Below are positions 34,101-45,738 of a stretch of DNA of 64,000 nucleotides, one piece after another. Position 1 is the stretch's first letter. Every line of letters starts with the position of its first letter. The position numbers and the translations under genes were made by a program. Under the pieces are notes generated by a model, which was not told the origin of the DNA, did no database searches, and was given only the letters and a program-made list of their open reading frames with translations. Origin of the DNA: Ornithodoros turicata (Eukaryota > Arthropoda > Arachnida > Ixodida > Argasidae); NCBI RefSeq assembly GCF_037126465.1, contig NC_088207.1, positions 39,554,143 through 39,618,142 of the forward strand, read 5' to 3'.

Positions 34101-37100
34101 ACTGCCTGGCTAGAAAGTATATCAACCACAACGGTAGTTCTTGAACTGCAGCGTACTATATTACCGTATTTACTCGTGTATAAGACGCACATTTTTTACA
34201 CAAGAACATCGCTTTATTGAGGGGGTGTGTTCAACACGCGGGGGAAAATTGGAGCCCAACACTTAAGGTACACGTAATTCCCGTTTTGTTCCGAGATATC
34301 CACGGCAATCTCCCCGGAATCAAAAGTCACGACTCTGTCTTATCACCGTGGTTTATTCCGAGATATCCGCGGCGATATCTCCGGAATCGAACGTCGCGAT
34401 TTTGTTTCATAATTGTAATTTATTCCGAGATATCCGCGGCGATCACTCGGGAATCGAATGTCGCGAATCTGCTTCACAATCGCGATTTATTCCGAGATAT
34501 CACGTCGATCTATCTGGAATCGAACGTCTTTATTCTGCTTCATCATTGCGATGTATTTAGAGATATCTGCGGCAATCTCTCCGGAACTGAACGCCTCGAT
34601 TGTGCCTCATCGTTGCAATTTATTCCGAGATGTCCAATACGGGAGTGCGTCCAATATGTGAGCAAATATGGTACATTACAAAATAAACAAAATTCCAGCT
34701 TACCAGAACTTCGAAAGACGACAGGCATTTCTTGTCCGTACGAGAGTACCTCTCTTTCTCTGGGCACATATCAGGGCAGCTGCCACGTGTTGCTTTTGCA
34801 GTTACAATATCAGACTGTTTCTGTAAATCTAGAGATACAGGGAAAAAAGGCCATCACATTGTTTGTTGGAATTTGAGCCATACTGCAAGTTGGAATAAGT
34901 AAAATGACACACTACAACTGGATGCTAACAAGACTACTGCGGTTTGTGTATTGCAGTACGTACGCAGCCTTATGATCTTGTCTCTCACATCGAGTGTCCT
35001 GAACCGTTCACCCACAGTGTGTGCTGTTCGTCTAAGTTCAGCCATTAGATGTGCCTCTGTAATATAAAATGTTGGGTAAAACCAAAAATGGATTTTACTG
35101 GATTTACCCCTGAAACACAAGGTTCTATTTGCATTCAGATAATTCCAGGCGAGTTAATGACTTTACACAAGGAAATCTCCAGACCTGAGTTTGAGGCCCG
35201 TATTATAGTGTATGCTGCAGTAGTGCATTATGCAATCCGTCTTACCATCCTGTGCTTGAGTGGCACATTTAGTTGCATCAACTGTATCTCTCTCGGCTGC
35301 TGTCTTCCGCTGCAGCAGAGCCTTTGCGGAGGCCAACTTCGGCTTCGTCAGCTTAGCCAGCAGGGAGGTACTCCTTGCAGATTCTGAGACTCTCCTCACC
35401 AAAGAAGGATGTTTCGGTGGGGCTTCTTCTGGCCTTGGAAGTATTTTTGGTTCCGTGATGTCACTCTCTTCTTGGTCTCGGTCTGTGCTGCCAGATGATG
35501 GATGCTTTGCACCTGTACAGAAAAGCCTGCCTCTGTCATGAATTATGTGTGTAGAAACAAATGAATGCTACTTTACTATACCAATAACAGGTAACGATAG
35601 CATACAAATTTCATATTGTAGGTATATTCAGTATTCTGACAATTCAGGCTTACTGAAGAATTCTTATCGGCACGGGGCTGTCTTTGGAATAGGTTCTCTC
35701 GATCGGTTGATCTAGCTCTGGCTATGTCATCTTTTACGAAAGATGTCGTAAAAGATGCCATTGCCAGAGCTAGATCAACCGATTTTGGCTGCACGTATAT
35801 AATAAATAATGTAATAAATATATATATTATCAGGGCAATATAAAAAGGGCTAAAGTGGGCATTCTCCTTTCTTACTCTTCTTCACGCTTATGGGGACCAG
35901 GGAGTTGCACATGGGATGTGCAACACGTGTATCTGCTGGCTTTTCGGGCTGTTTTGACCTCCTTGACAGGTATTTGGGGGGAGGGTGTTAGGGTGTGGGT
36001 GTGGAGGGGTGCTGCAAAAAACGCTGGTGGGGACACTGAATGCATGAGACTGGTGCATTAGGAGTGTGTTTCATTAGTTCTGAATGTCATTGGACGAACT
36101 ATTCGCTACCTGATGGACCTCTCAAGTAGAACTTGGGAATTTAGTGTCCATTTCATTGCGGTGTCTCATTGGCTGATACCTGCAATATTATTTTGTGCAG
36201 TTCCATTGCGAATAGAAGGGACGGAAACAATAGGATGCACTATGAAATCACAGATGAAGCTCATCTTTTTGGGACAAGAACTGTGATGCCCCAGTAGAAT
36301 GTTCTTCTATGAAAATATGCACAACTGGAAACTCTTAACGCACCTTCAGTTGAAAGTTTTCTGCTGGAACACCAGAAGATTTCGAGTGGGGGGCACGAGG
36401 TTGACAGGCGGGCTCCATGTTTTTTGGCCAATTCTGCGGTTTGCTAATAGAGAACAATCGTAAATATCTTTTGTCACAAAGTGAGATTAGCCCATATAGT
36501 GCCACCCGGAAGCAGGGATGGGCAGTATTTAAACATATATTTCAAATACTGTTTAAAATATAAACACACATGCCATTACAAGTACAGCTTCATTTCAGCC
36601 TTGCGTCAGTATCCTAATGACATCAACGGGACTCATTTCTACCAATATGGAATTCAGTACAAAATACAAACATTTTGGGAAGTGAAGGAAAAGCTGATGT
36701 TCACGAACCTTATTGGGTCAAGAGAACTGTGTAGTATTTATGAAAGTATGTTGTATTTATACTTATATAAATGAAAAAATGTACTTGTACCCATCCCTAG
36801 AGCCAGAAGGAAGTAATGCTCACATGGTCTCGGAACTTCACGGATGCACAGCCCTTGCGTGGTTGGCAGGTAATGCGTTCAATAGGACCAAACTGAGAAA
36901 AATGCTCCAGCAGCGTCTCCCTGTCATTGTGCTCGGCTGGGATGTTGGTGCACATGAGCGTGACCAAAGTGCTTATCTCCTCTGGGGTCGCCACCACTTT
37001 GTTCCCCATTTTCTTTTCACCCTCTACACCTGCCAGTGCCCTCGCCAGCAAACTTCGTGAGCTGTGGCTACTCCTCCTGTGGCTACTTTCAAGCGATCTC

Positions 37101-38262
37101 GATTCACTTCTTGTAGCGTGCGGGTTGGCGGGAGACTTCCTTCTCCCTGGCTCGTCCGTGGGAGTACCTGTACCAGGTTCTCTGTATTTTTGTTTGTCCG
37201 TGAACAGAGGTGGAACTGGAGGTTCTGAAGTTGCAACGTGCGTTCCGTGTGCATCCGTCACTAACTTGCCTCCAGTGCGGATGCTAAATACTGGAACAGA
37301 AAACTTAACGTTCCCAAAGACGCTCCTCTCCGGGTGCGAAACAGCAGCACCTAGTGTAGCAAATCCCTGTGCTCCCTGCTGATGTGCGGAAGATGCTCCA
37401 AAAATGCTTGGCTTTGCAACATTGGCTGTGGAGAAGGGCGAGGAGAAACCTGTATCAGACTTAACCTTGTCACTTTCTCTAGACTTTGCGTCAAAGATGC
37501 TAGCTTGTTCACCAAGGGACCTCTGCTGCTGCTGACTTAAGCCAGGCACAAAAGCTACTTTTCTTTCTTGGTTTGCATGAAGACCACACAGTTTCGTTCC
37601 ACTGTCAGGCACTGGAACTGTAGCTCCAATCTGCTGACGTGCAGAAAAGCCACCTTGCTGGCACTGCGGAGCATTTCCGAAAAGGGACGGTCTTCCCGGT
37701 TCTTGTTTCCCCACACTGAAGCCAAAGGCTTTCAAAGGTGAACTGACGCTGCCAAAGAGAGGTTGCTTCGCCGCCTCACATTTTGGAGCTGCTGGCGGAG
37801 TACCAAAAGCACCTGCGTGTACAAGGCTTTTGGGGAAAGGTGCAGTAGCTGCAGTTGCACTCACTGTTGCCTTCGGTGTGACAAATTCTTGTTTCAAACC
37901 AAAGCTAAATGGTGGAGATGCACATTGCTTTGTTGGTTGTGTAGCACCTGCGGTCAATTGAGGCAGCGCGGTTGGTGTACCGAGTCTTTCAAACAGGTTT
38001 GTGTTCCCTACGGTTTTTTCGAGATGAGGCTGGTGGCCAAAAGCTGTGGCAGGTGACGCATATGGATTCTGTTGAGACTGCATTTGACTTGACTGAATTC
38101 CAAACGGAGAACTGATATTTTTCGCTGCAGAAGTTCCATGTGCAATGCTTTGAAATACTGGGCTCTTTGCTTGCAACACGCCAAATACATTCGCAGTTGG
38201 CGGGTGTGGTGCATCCTTCGGTGCAGGTGGATCCCCTTCACCTCGGAACATAGTTGCGAGAC
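22187..38262 (-). CDS. MCM3AP: GANP / MCM3AP, Sac3-domain scaffold of the TREX-2 mRNA export complex
   Basis: GANP anchors TREX-2 at nuclear pores and links transcription to mRNA export (family knowledge). I assembled 24 coding exons (minus): 38262-36824 (ATG at 38251), 36443-36344, 35512-35246, 35056-34964, 34828-34704, 34109-33891, 33828-33560, 32946-32721, 32659-32408, 32347-32227, 31664-31543, 31408-31266, 31188-31015, 30940-30737, 30178-30015, 29857-29640, 27940-27662, 27131-26913, 26147-25959, 25882-25789, 24244-24067, 23082-22968, 22602-22467, 22374-22187. All phases agree: 1840 codons plus stop, against about 1980 residues in human. Residues 1 to about 370 carry FG motifs (VFGVLQ, AFGTPP, LFGSV). 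An RRM spans about 417-490 ([39 protein letters not shown]). The Sac3 core begins near 645 with [15 protein letters not shown] and has [20 protein letters not shown] and [11 protein letters not shown]. The rest is the long helical and MCM3AP-like C-terminus. Exons 18-23 are the least certain. Confidence 0.9.
23637..23812. mobile_element. MITE with CAGTCAAACTCCTTTA termini and TA duplication
   Basis: The left end CAGTCAAACTCCTTTACAAC GAA is complemented by TTCGTTATAAAGGAGTTTGA CTG at the right, flanked by TA on both sides. An internal pair of TATTTTCGTTAAAAAGG blocks is present. It is 176 bp, inside a GANP intron. TA target and terminus suit the Tc1/mariner-pogo group. Confidence 0.8.
24541..24557. 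repeat. Homopolymer C run
   Basis: A C run of about 17 bases inside a GANP intron; length is likely unreliable in assemblies. Confidence 0.9.
24654..25645. mobile_element. Tigger/pogo-like non-autonomous element with nested internal palindromes
   Basis: The ends are CAGTAGACTTCCGTTAATAC at the left and the complement of CAGTAAACTTCTGTTAATTC at the right, flanked by TA on both sides. Repeated AATTCGA words lie just inside each end, a hallmark of Tigger-type ends. The interior has two further hairpins. One is around CGTACGTAAGCGATAGCGTT and its complement (24930-25065). The other has arms GGCAAGATGGCGGAAGCGAA and its complement (about 25303-25435). No transposase is present; long overlapping frames here are by-products of GC-rich palindromes. 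It lies in a GANP intron between exons 20 and 21. Confidence 0.75.
26301..26485. mobile_element. CAGGGTGT-type fold-back MITE, copy 1
   Basis: It begins CAGGGTACTG and ends ACACCCTG. The interior arms GATAAAAGAAAAGCA..GTACTTTTCTGCTACTTGAG and their complement fold together around 26380. It is the diverged sister of the element at 26527-26745. The left terminus is partly deleted. Confidence 0.7.
26527..26745. mobile_element. CAGGGTGT-type fold-back MITE, copy 2
   Basis: The termini are CACAGGGTGTGTCATGTAAC and the complement of ACAGGGTGTCTCACGTAATG. Both continue as GTGTCAAT(G/A)AATTTTATTT. Inner arms with TACTTGAGTAACAAACAGGT and its complement are also inverted. TA at each edge fits a mariner-type target. 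Sits in the same GANP intron as copy 1, about 40 bases away. Confidence 0.75.
28174..28403. mobile_element. TACCGTATTTACTC-family element, short copy
   Basis: The left end TACAGTATTTATTCGCATAC TGGAC and the right end, complement of TACCGTATTTACTCACTTAT AAGAC, match the termini of the element at 34162-34673. A second internal GCGTATTAAACGCACCCCCC block resembles the family's subterminal sequence. It lies in a GANP intron. Confidence 0.65.
31777..32121. mobile_element. Inverted-repeat element of about 345 bp, arms nearly full length
   Basis: The left arm CGACATACTTGTCTGGAATC TCC..CGGCGGTGTCGTGCG..ACCCGTACCATTATC..GAGGCCGT is complemented in order by the right arm ending GGGAGATTCCAGAGAAGTAT GTCG. 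The small loop lies around 31900-31985. It sits in the GANP intron between exons 10 and 11. No clear target duplication or coding content. Confidence 0.75.
34162..34673. mobile_element. TACCGTATTTACTC-family element carrying a minisatellite
   Basis: The left end TACCGTATTTACTCGTGTAT AAGACGCAC is complemented at the right by GTGCGTCCAATATGTGAGCA AATATGGTA. Almost the entire interior is a 67-bp tandem array (34286-34640). It is inserted in the GANP intron between exons 5 and 6. No transposase. Confidence 0.7.
34286..34640 (+). repeat. 67-bp minisatellite, about five copies
   Basis: The landmark CCGAGATATC (with variants) starts at 34291, 34358, 34425, 34492, about 34558 and 34625, a period of 67 (once 66). 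Other fixed words are CTCCGGAATCGAACGTCG and TTCAT..TGCGATTTATT. Copies differ by many substitutions. Because 67 is not a multiple of three, the open frames it produces rotate and are not coding. Confidence 0.85.
36513..36799. mobile_element. CAGGGATGGG-terminated AT-rich element next to a GANP splice site
   Basis: CAGGGATGGGCAGTATTTAA at the left and the complement of TAGGGATGGGTACAAGTACA at the right bound a 287-bp AT-rich body. The termini resemble a common hAT-type non-autonomous family. The right end lies only about 24 bases inside the intron from the donor of GANP exon 2 (36824). No exact 8-bp duplication remains. Confidence 0.65.
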
Positions 38263-38846
38263 CTGAAAGAAGCAAACATAAAGCAAAAGTTGGACTGATT
38301 ACAAGTTTAGGCTCCGTAAGGCAGTTCGTTGAGAAATTTGGTGCTTCCCCGATTCCCATTTTTTATTATGCACTCGAACGGCACTCCATATTTCTAATTT
38401 CATGTGTAACACAGACAACAAGGAACGATCATGTGCGACGTTCCAAAACGGCAAAGACGAGCACACAGCATGACGGTCCTGCTTGCTCCGTTTTTACAAA
38501 GCTATAACATTACCAACGAGAGAGAAGGATGGGTTCCCTGACTATATTCGTCCCCGTCTACTGTCTGTTATTTCATTTCGACGCAAGGACAACGCGTTTC
38601 TGTTCTGAAGCAAATGTGGGGCTGTGCAACGATACCTTTCTCTTCTTTGTATGTTGAATTTTTTGGCTTGCCCGAAGAACACTACCACGCTCCCTTGACA
38701 CTACTATGAACTCTGTGTTTAATGACGTACACATTGGACGGTCAGCTTTGTTAACATACACCGAATATGTGAACTAAATTTGATGCGCCGCAACAGATAT
38801 TAGAAGACAATTACAAAAAGAACGGCGAATTTCCTGCGCCGCTTAC

Positions 38847-38900
38847 CTACAGCTGGCTACGCACTACGAACCGAACACGGCGCCATTGAAAAACAAAACA
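38847..38900 (-). promoter_or_regulatory. MCM3AP: 5' UTR exon and presumed promoter region of GANP
   Basis: On the minus strand, CCAGCTGTAG|GTAAGC gives a strong donor with the exon ending at 38847. The next acceptor is CTTTCTTTCAG at 38263 and the ATG is 12 bases into that exon. The exon start is not defined by sequence; transcription probably begins upstream at about 38.9 kb or a little beyond. No TATA box stands out. Confidence 0.5.
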
Positions 38901-41900
38901 CCGCTAGGGTGCGCCACAGTCTCGACCAGTGACGCAAACGCCTGGTAGAGAGAGTGTACACAATAGATTAGATGTAGTGCGGCGACGCTTTGATCGAAAT
39001 ACAAGGTGAATTTACAGTGTAAAATACCGGCTAAAAACACAAATGGGTGAGTAAAACTTGTATTTTTATCTTGCATGATCATTTGCACTTTGCAATGAGG
39101 GGTCAGATTGCTGAAGGATACTTTTGATCACGGCAAAATAATTTTTCTGCGCTATCCAAGCGCTGCAATTCAAAAGCTGCCAACCTTTCCCGCCATTCTT
39201 TATGAGTATCTAGATAGCATTTTTCGTGCTATCTGACAAGTGTCCGTTGTATACGGTAGTTGTACGCACTTATAAAATCACAGTGATGCGTCCTGCGTAC
39301 GCGCACGATGAGAAATGCTGCGAATATGGGAGAAAATGCTGCCCCAAGTCCGCGTTTTTCGGGAGAAGGGGGTTTACCAGCCTCAAACAAAAGGACGAAG
39401 TAGGCTTAGCGTAGGCGCAGACGGCTGAGACCAATCACATGCTGGGATACAAGCGCGCACGCACCTCTTGGCCAATGGCAAGCCTCGATGCGCTGGTGAA
39501 ACCGTACGTTTATCCAATAGGAAAGTACGCTTTCTATTGTTAGGCCTATGCGCACGCTAGCGCAAGCGTTTTCATTAGGTCAGGGACAGGCGTGATTGTT
39601 TCGTATGTAGTAGAAATTGGCCCGGCGAGTGCGATGACAGCGACCGCGCATCAGCTGGTACTATTTATCGAAGATTATCACTTGCAGTTCGAACGTTGAC
39701 CGTTCGTTTCGCTCGTGCTAGGCCTAACACTCAAGCTGTTTTACGGTGTAGGCACAATGGAGTTTCTCGAACCTGCTCAGGATTTGAGAACATTTTTTTT
39801 GGCCCGCGGAATAAATTTTCATCTTCCACTTTGCGCTTCAAGTTTCGTCTTTCGCTGCCTTTTATTGTCATTAAATTATTACATTTGGTACTTGGCATGT
39901 CAGTGCAGTGAAGTCATGCTTTTGTAATTCTCTCAATCGAATGTCATATTACTCTCGATGGTAACTTCTGCTTTTGAGTACATACGAATCCCAGTTTACG
40001 CTGTATTCAGTTCTGAAATCTCTCGCAGTTGGGCCGTGACCATATTTTGCAAAGCCTGGCATTTTCGTTCTGTCAGAACTTCTTTCTCTTTTTTTTCCCC
40101 TGGTATTTTTGCCGAAGCGCAGCGAACCACCCGAGTGTTTCCCACGTGGTGGTATTTGCCATGCGGGATGAGCTCGCGATTTTCTCGTGACATAGAACTT
40201 TGCATGCGAGTCGATTATTTCCCAATGGTGGTAGGGCGGATGCGAATGGAAAAAGGCCTGTCCCACTGCGTTATTGATCGAATTCCTTCCCCTCCACTCC
40301 CCTTGCCTTTTGCATCGACGGAGTTTTCGTCGTCGGCGGCGGCTTTTACAACCTCCCTCCTTCTTCGCTCCCTCCCTGCCCGGCCTATGCTATAATCGTT
40401 CGCATTAAAATGGCCTACTGCTGCACGCGCGTCCATGCTACGGACTGTTTCGAACGCATTTCTCCATTCCAAATGCTCCCCCGCGCGCTTCCTCTCGGAG
40501 GGTTGAAATGCTTTAAACTCATGCTCTCGAGGTCCATTCTTGAGCATGTGTCCTTCTCATTCCTTAATAGTGCACAGAAAGGGTTTTAATGGGGTGTAAG
40601 AGCCACAGACAACAGTTATTGATTGGTCAGCAATGGATATGAAACACGATCAGTTTTTACTTTCTCTGTTACGAGGACATTCTTATCAAACATCGATGGT
40701 GCAAGCATCTTTGTTATGCACCCAGCTATTTGTTTTAGTTTTCAATTCTTGAACTGCCTTGGCAACAGCATCGTGCAGAATAAAGACATATATTGTTCGT
40801 TTTAGAATTGTATTCAGCAGGGTCTTGGGATTTTGCACCAAGAATTTAAATTTGTGCTCTGGTTATGATCAAGTTGTCTTGATCTGTGGATTGCACTTAG
40901 CATCTTCTGCTTTGTACGTTTTCACAAAATTGGCTTCATCAATAATAAGCTGAAAACATTGTGTTGGTAGCATGTGTAATTATCATTACATTTCAAAATA
41001 CAAGAAAAAGAACTGTCTGAATGAAACATGTCAAATGAATTGTATTCATGAACTAAGCATGCATCCAAAGTTGCTTTCTGAGCCTTTAATAAAATTGAAG
41101 GCAATAATCATGCAAACTAGAATATTGCAAATCTAGGGAAGAAGGTTTGGCATCTTGTATTGATTGAAAATGTGTACTCAATGACATTTAGTCCTTAGTT
41201 GTGCATCTAGACAGATGTGAGAGGTAACACTGCATAATTGCAGGCATGCTGGAGGATAACCTCAATGTCAGAAAGACCTGAGCTTTTTGAAAAAAAAGAA
41301 GAAAAAAACACAAAGACTACTCTATTGTTACACTGACAGACATTTGACATTCGTGGTCCAAACAGGTGCTTTCGGAGAGCTTTCATGAGTAAGACAAAAA
41401 GCACATCACAGCCAAATAATTAAAATTGATGAGAGAATTGTCAGTGCCATCTGCAGTGAGTTGCAGAGGCACTTCTGTAGCTCAGCTTTTCCTGGAATGG
41501 GTTGTTATGTGTATATGAAAATCAGTTTAAAGACTGTTCAAACATTTTCCTAGTCTATAGCATGTTGCTTACAGGTTATCGGCTGCCTCATGTTTCAGAT
41601 CGAAAACTATCTGTAATGTCAGGTAACTTGTGAAGCAAGTAGGGCACTCTGAAGCTTATAAATATTTTTAACTTCCAGCTGGCATTCTGTAGCTGTTGCA
41701 CTATGTTGAGGGCCAAATATTCCTCGGAAAGTCTGTTCAAACAGCCGCATACTTTAGCAATAATGAAGGAATATGTGTATCAAAAGTATCCTCTTCACAG
41801 TTTATTTCATTTCTATTTGTTTAGTGGGCTTCAAATTAGTCGCGTCTCGTTCTCTCGTCCCAATTCAATAAATCTTGCATGGGGCACTGTTAGCAAAGAT

Positions 41901-43863
41901 AATTACTGCACTGATGCCCAGAATTGAGCGTAGATTTCCCTTCAGTGTCACTGGTCATAAGTACCTTGCTGTGGTGAAGTTCTCCCGTAATAATTACCGT
42001 AGAATGCCCCGCTGGATGCCCCGTAGGCCCCATAAGGATCGCATGGCAATGACAATTTCACAGAATGTACGTACGTGTACATAGTTAGTTATTAACTACA
42101 TAGCATAACAGCCTTCCACGACAGTCCTCTATCTGAATGTTGCAATCTCTACGCTGAAAAAGTATGTTATTTTTTAATTTATTTTTCTGCCTTTTCCAAC
42201 GATTTCCTGGGCTGTGCCCCCCTTCGAATCATGCAATCTATAATGGATGTGATTTATTTATGCATCCCTCTTCTTATCTATCCACCTCCATGCTTTTGTC
42301 TATCAAAGACTTACTGATGCTTGTTGTTTGTGTGTTTGTGCGAACACCACATTTTTCACTATTGGCATAGTTCTGATGAAGAGAGGTCGGCTGAATATTA
42401 TGGCACGCTATAATTGTTTCATCAACCGATCACTTTCTAATAACATTTCTTTGGCCTCCTCCACCTGATAAGCTGATATAGTTGTGCGGTGGTTCCTCTG
42501 GTAGGGTACATTATTTTTATCAGTGGTTATTCAGTTATGTGCATTAACATTATCTGCTTGTAACGCAGTCAATCTCATTACATCTGTACCATGTTTAGAG
42601 TGCAGGGCAGAGAGCAAAGCTCTGTCCCGCACTTTGCAGCTATTCTGTGCTTCTCAGCCTGCAATTTACCCCATTAGCGAGTTACCTAATTAGCGTAACG
42701 CAGCAAGTTATCAATTTCATTAAGCCCTTGTTTGGAACGTAGAAATTGCATTGCACTGTACGAACCCAATGCATAACATTTTCCTTCGAAATGTGGTTTG
42801 TTGTGCCATCTATCATTTGCCTACAAGAGTAAAATGCACATAGCACAGCTTCAAAAAGATAGCCTTGCAAGGATAACTTGCACACTTTGAAAGCTAAAAA
42901 TGCTAACTGCAGGGTGGGAGAGGGGATATCAGCAGTACATGCGAACTTTATGGTGATGTAGTGAGTATAATGACATCCATGAGAATGGAGGAGGCTTTGT
43001 TTTGTTACCATCATAATGTAAATGTAATACTGGTAATGGGGCATCTTACGATAGCATTAATATCAATTTTGCAATCCTTACTACTGAGTCGATCTTGATT
43101 CCCGATTTCGCATTCCTTTGGCATTTCAAACAGGCGACCTTTAAATTCAAGTGAACATTTGTGTGCCGCCTTGATGGGCTTCAGTAATGCTCCTGCACTT
43201 CCTGATCTGACCCCTGCTCATTTTCATCATCATATTGTCACCACTTTCTGTTTTGCAATTTTCTGTAGTGTTCTTTTCCTATCTGTTGTTCTGCATGCTA
43301 CCATTCAGATCACTGGAACAAGGCACATAAAGAACAGCAACAAAAATACAGGACAGGAATGGAAAACTATCTACATGGTGATTATAAAAAGCTTTTATGC
43401 ATTACATATTGTTAACAACGTAATATGTAAAGGATATTGGACACTAACTCGAAGTATAGTGCTGTGTGTCTTCTGTTTACCCACCTGTGTTTGGGTACGT
43501 AAAATGTATGGCTGCATTGTAATGTCAATAGCTGATGTGCTGCATTAAATGACGTGGGGAGGCCACAAGTATTGAGGCCGCTAGTGACCTATGCCTTAAA
43601 TGTTTAACGAGTTAGCATAGTTACCCTGGCCCCACCTGGAGCTCGAACTGTTTGTGTGATAAGATAAGTGTTTTCTTGCACTTCGGGAAGGAGCATTTTG
43701 TGACAATTTGTGGCATGTGTCTTCATCCCAGAAAATGTGAAGGGTGCTCGTCAGCAGTCTTCTAAGATTTGAAAGCTCTGTATGTACTTGAGTTCACCAG
43801 GCAGATTTCAAATAACTCACATGTGAGCTAAAATAGCCTTGTCATCACCACATACCGCACACT
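38901..43863. other. Spacer between divergent genes, no exon identified
   Basis: No frame has convincing coding content. The left part (39.2-40.5 kb) has more CpG-containing words than the AT-rich right part. The 5' exons of the HMG-box gene on the plus strand should lie somewhere upstream of 45716, possibly here, but I could not identify them. Confidence 0.4.
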
Positions 43864-44354
43864 TAGGGTTCTCAGTTTTCGGGTTAAACCCCATTTTTCA
43901 TGATAGTTCCCCCCCGAACAAATTCTCAAGAATTCAGGTAAAACTCGATATCTACCCGAAATCCTTGCGGCCCATCAACTTGTCATTCTCGGTAAACCGT
44001 CGGAAAAGTGAATCATAATATCAGCAAAGAGAGCTATTTATGACAACCTACTTGTCCTCCGTTTATGATCCCCTCCTGCAGGAGTCAAAGACGAGCTTTT
44101 GTGGAGCTCGGGCATGTGTTTGAATACTGCAGTCATTCACTGTCCCAGTTCCGAGCGGAAATATAAATATTATTGTTTCTCGTCACAGCAGTGGCTTGTT
44201 TCATATGCCTTTCATGTCATCCGAAAATTCCCCGGTGAGGTATCAAACAGAGATCATAGCGCCCGATTTCTCCCCGAATTTTCCTGTGTAAATAGCACCC
44301 GATGTTTCCCCTCCCGAATTTGAAAAATCATAAAACCCGAAAACGAAGAACCCT
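43864..44354. mobile_element. hAT-like element with TAGGGTTCT termini and an 8-bp target duplication
   Basis: It starts TAGGGTTCTCAGTTTTCGGG TT and ends in the complement of TAGGGTTCTTCGTTTTCGGG TT. The flanks CGCACACT (43856-43863) and TGCACACT (44355-44362) form an 8-bp duplication with one mismatch. The interior repeats CCCGAA(T/A)TT words and has no transposase. Length 491 bp. Terminus and 8-bp duplication are hAT features. Confidence 0.75.
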
Positions 44355-45068
44355 ATGCACACTGTGTGATCACAGTGACATGGCACAAAAAGCATACGCA
44401 GGGCCCTGTGTGCGCATAATTCCTCGAACTTGCGTACCACCAAAATGTACGTGGCATTTAAATATATTGTTTAGAGGAAGTATTGCTTGGTGCAACATTT
44501 TACTTTGTTTGACCATAATGTTGTCATGACTGTGTTACATTACTGTTCTTTTTTACATCCTATTTTCTCACTGCATTCAGTGAAAGTTGTTTGTGTGAGG
44601 TTTGCTGGAATGTTTAGTTTTGCTGTTTGTAAGAAACCTGTGTTTGAAGTTTCATAATGTATTTTCTTGGGATTCACTACCAGATCTAATTGCATTCTAA
44701 AGACGTTTTTCAGTGCTTGATACTGGGTACTGAAGCTACTTCCATCAGTTCCTAATTTGTTTCTGGAAGCACAGATATGCTATTTTGCTCAATGAGGTTC
44801 ACTAACAACCCTGGGTTTTATAATATTGTTGTAAGTCAACTAAGACTAGCTGCATTGTTTGTTTTGGCCACGATTTGTCTATAGAGAATATATAGGTCTA
44901 CAATTCGGTGCCAAGAGCTGTTGCTGTAACACAATGTTCTGAGGCCTAGTAATATCCCGAAATTATGTGAGCTGGAGCCACGCATAGTGAGCTGGAACCA
45001 CTGTCCGCAATACAGTGCAAGAATGCTCGTTTCTCAGTTGCTGTCTTGTGTGGGTATCTAGTTATTAC

Positions 45069-45642
45069 TAGGGCCCGGAAATTAAGGCATCAAAAAAGAT
45101 GGAAATAGGCAGGCATTTAGGCCCTCAAAACACCAAAATGAGCAATGAAACGCAAAAATAGGTGCACTAATCTGGTATGCTTTTTTCTTTGTTGGCATTT
45201 CAGAATGATCCATCCAGGAAAACTTGCTCATTTAAATACCACAGAACCGTTAGAGCTTTGATTTAAGGCACATGAATACAGGCCGCTGGGGTGGCCAAGA
45301 ACCATGCTATATTGAACAATGCTTTCTCCGCCCACGATGATCTTGAAAGGCCAAATCTTTTGATCAAATATACATGAACCCCTTCTAGAAAACCAAGGTA
45401 CTAAAGGGAATCAAACTGTAAAAAAAAAAAGGCACAAACATGCAGAAACGAGAAGCAAAATGCAGCATGAGCTTGAAAGGTGCGCTCGCACTTGCACATC
45501 TAAAAATGGCTGTTATGGCATCTACAAATATTTAAAAAAAGGCCACAACTCAACAGTCGACAAAAAGGCAGGCAACCCTGAAAATTTTGCATTTAGGCGT
45601 TTATAGGCATTTTTAGGCAAACGCCTAAAATTCCGGGCCCTC
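45069..45642. mobile_element. hAT-like element with TAGGGCCCGGAAATT termini and an exact 8-bp target duplication
   Basis: The left end TAGGGCCCGGAAATTAAGGC is complemented by GCCTAAAATTCCGGGCCCTC at the right. The flanks are GTTATTAC at both 45061-45068 and 45643-45650, an exact 8-bp duplication. The interior has repeated AGGCATTTAGGC-like words near both ends and no transposase. It ends about 74 bases before the first recognised HMG exon. Confidence 0.8.
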
Positions 45643-45738
45643 GTTATTACACAGTGGGAAGAAATTCGCCGCAACAACATTAATCGTGGGGTATGCATTT
45701 GTTTTGCTGTTCCAGCGGACTATGACTACCACCACGCG

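Noticed and set aside
34286..34640. CRISPR-like or coding tandem repeat (a 219-codon plus-strand frame crosses it)
   Set aside because: There are no unique spacers, the units abut, and the period of 67 shifts frame at every unit. It is a minisatellite in a transposon.
36927..37382. A 151-codon plus-strand frame
   Set aside because: It is antisense to the well-supported first coding exon of GANP.
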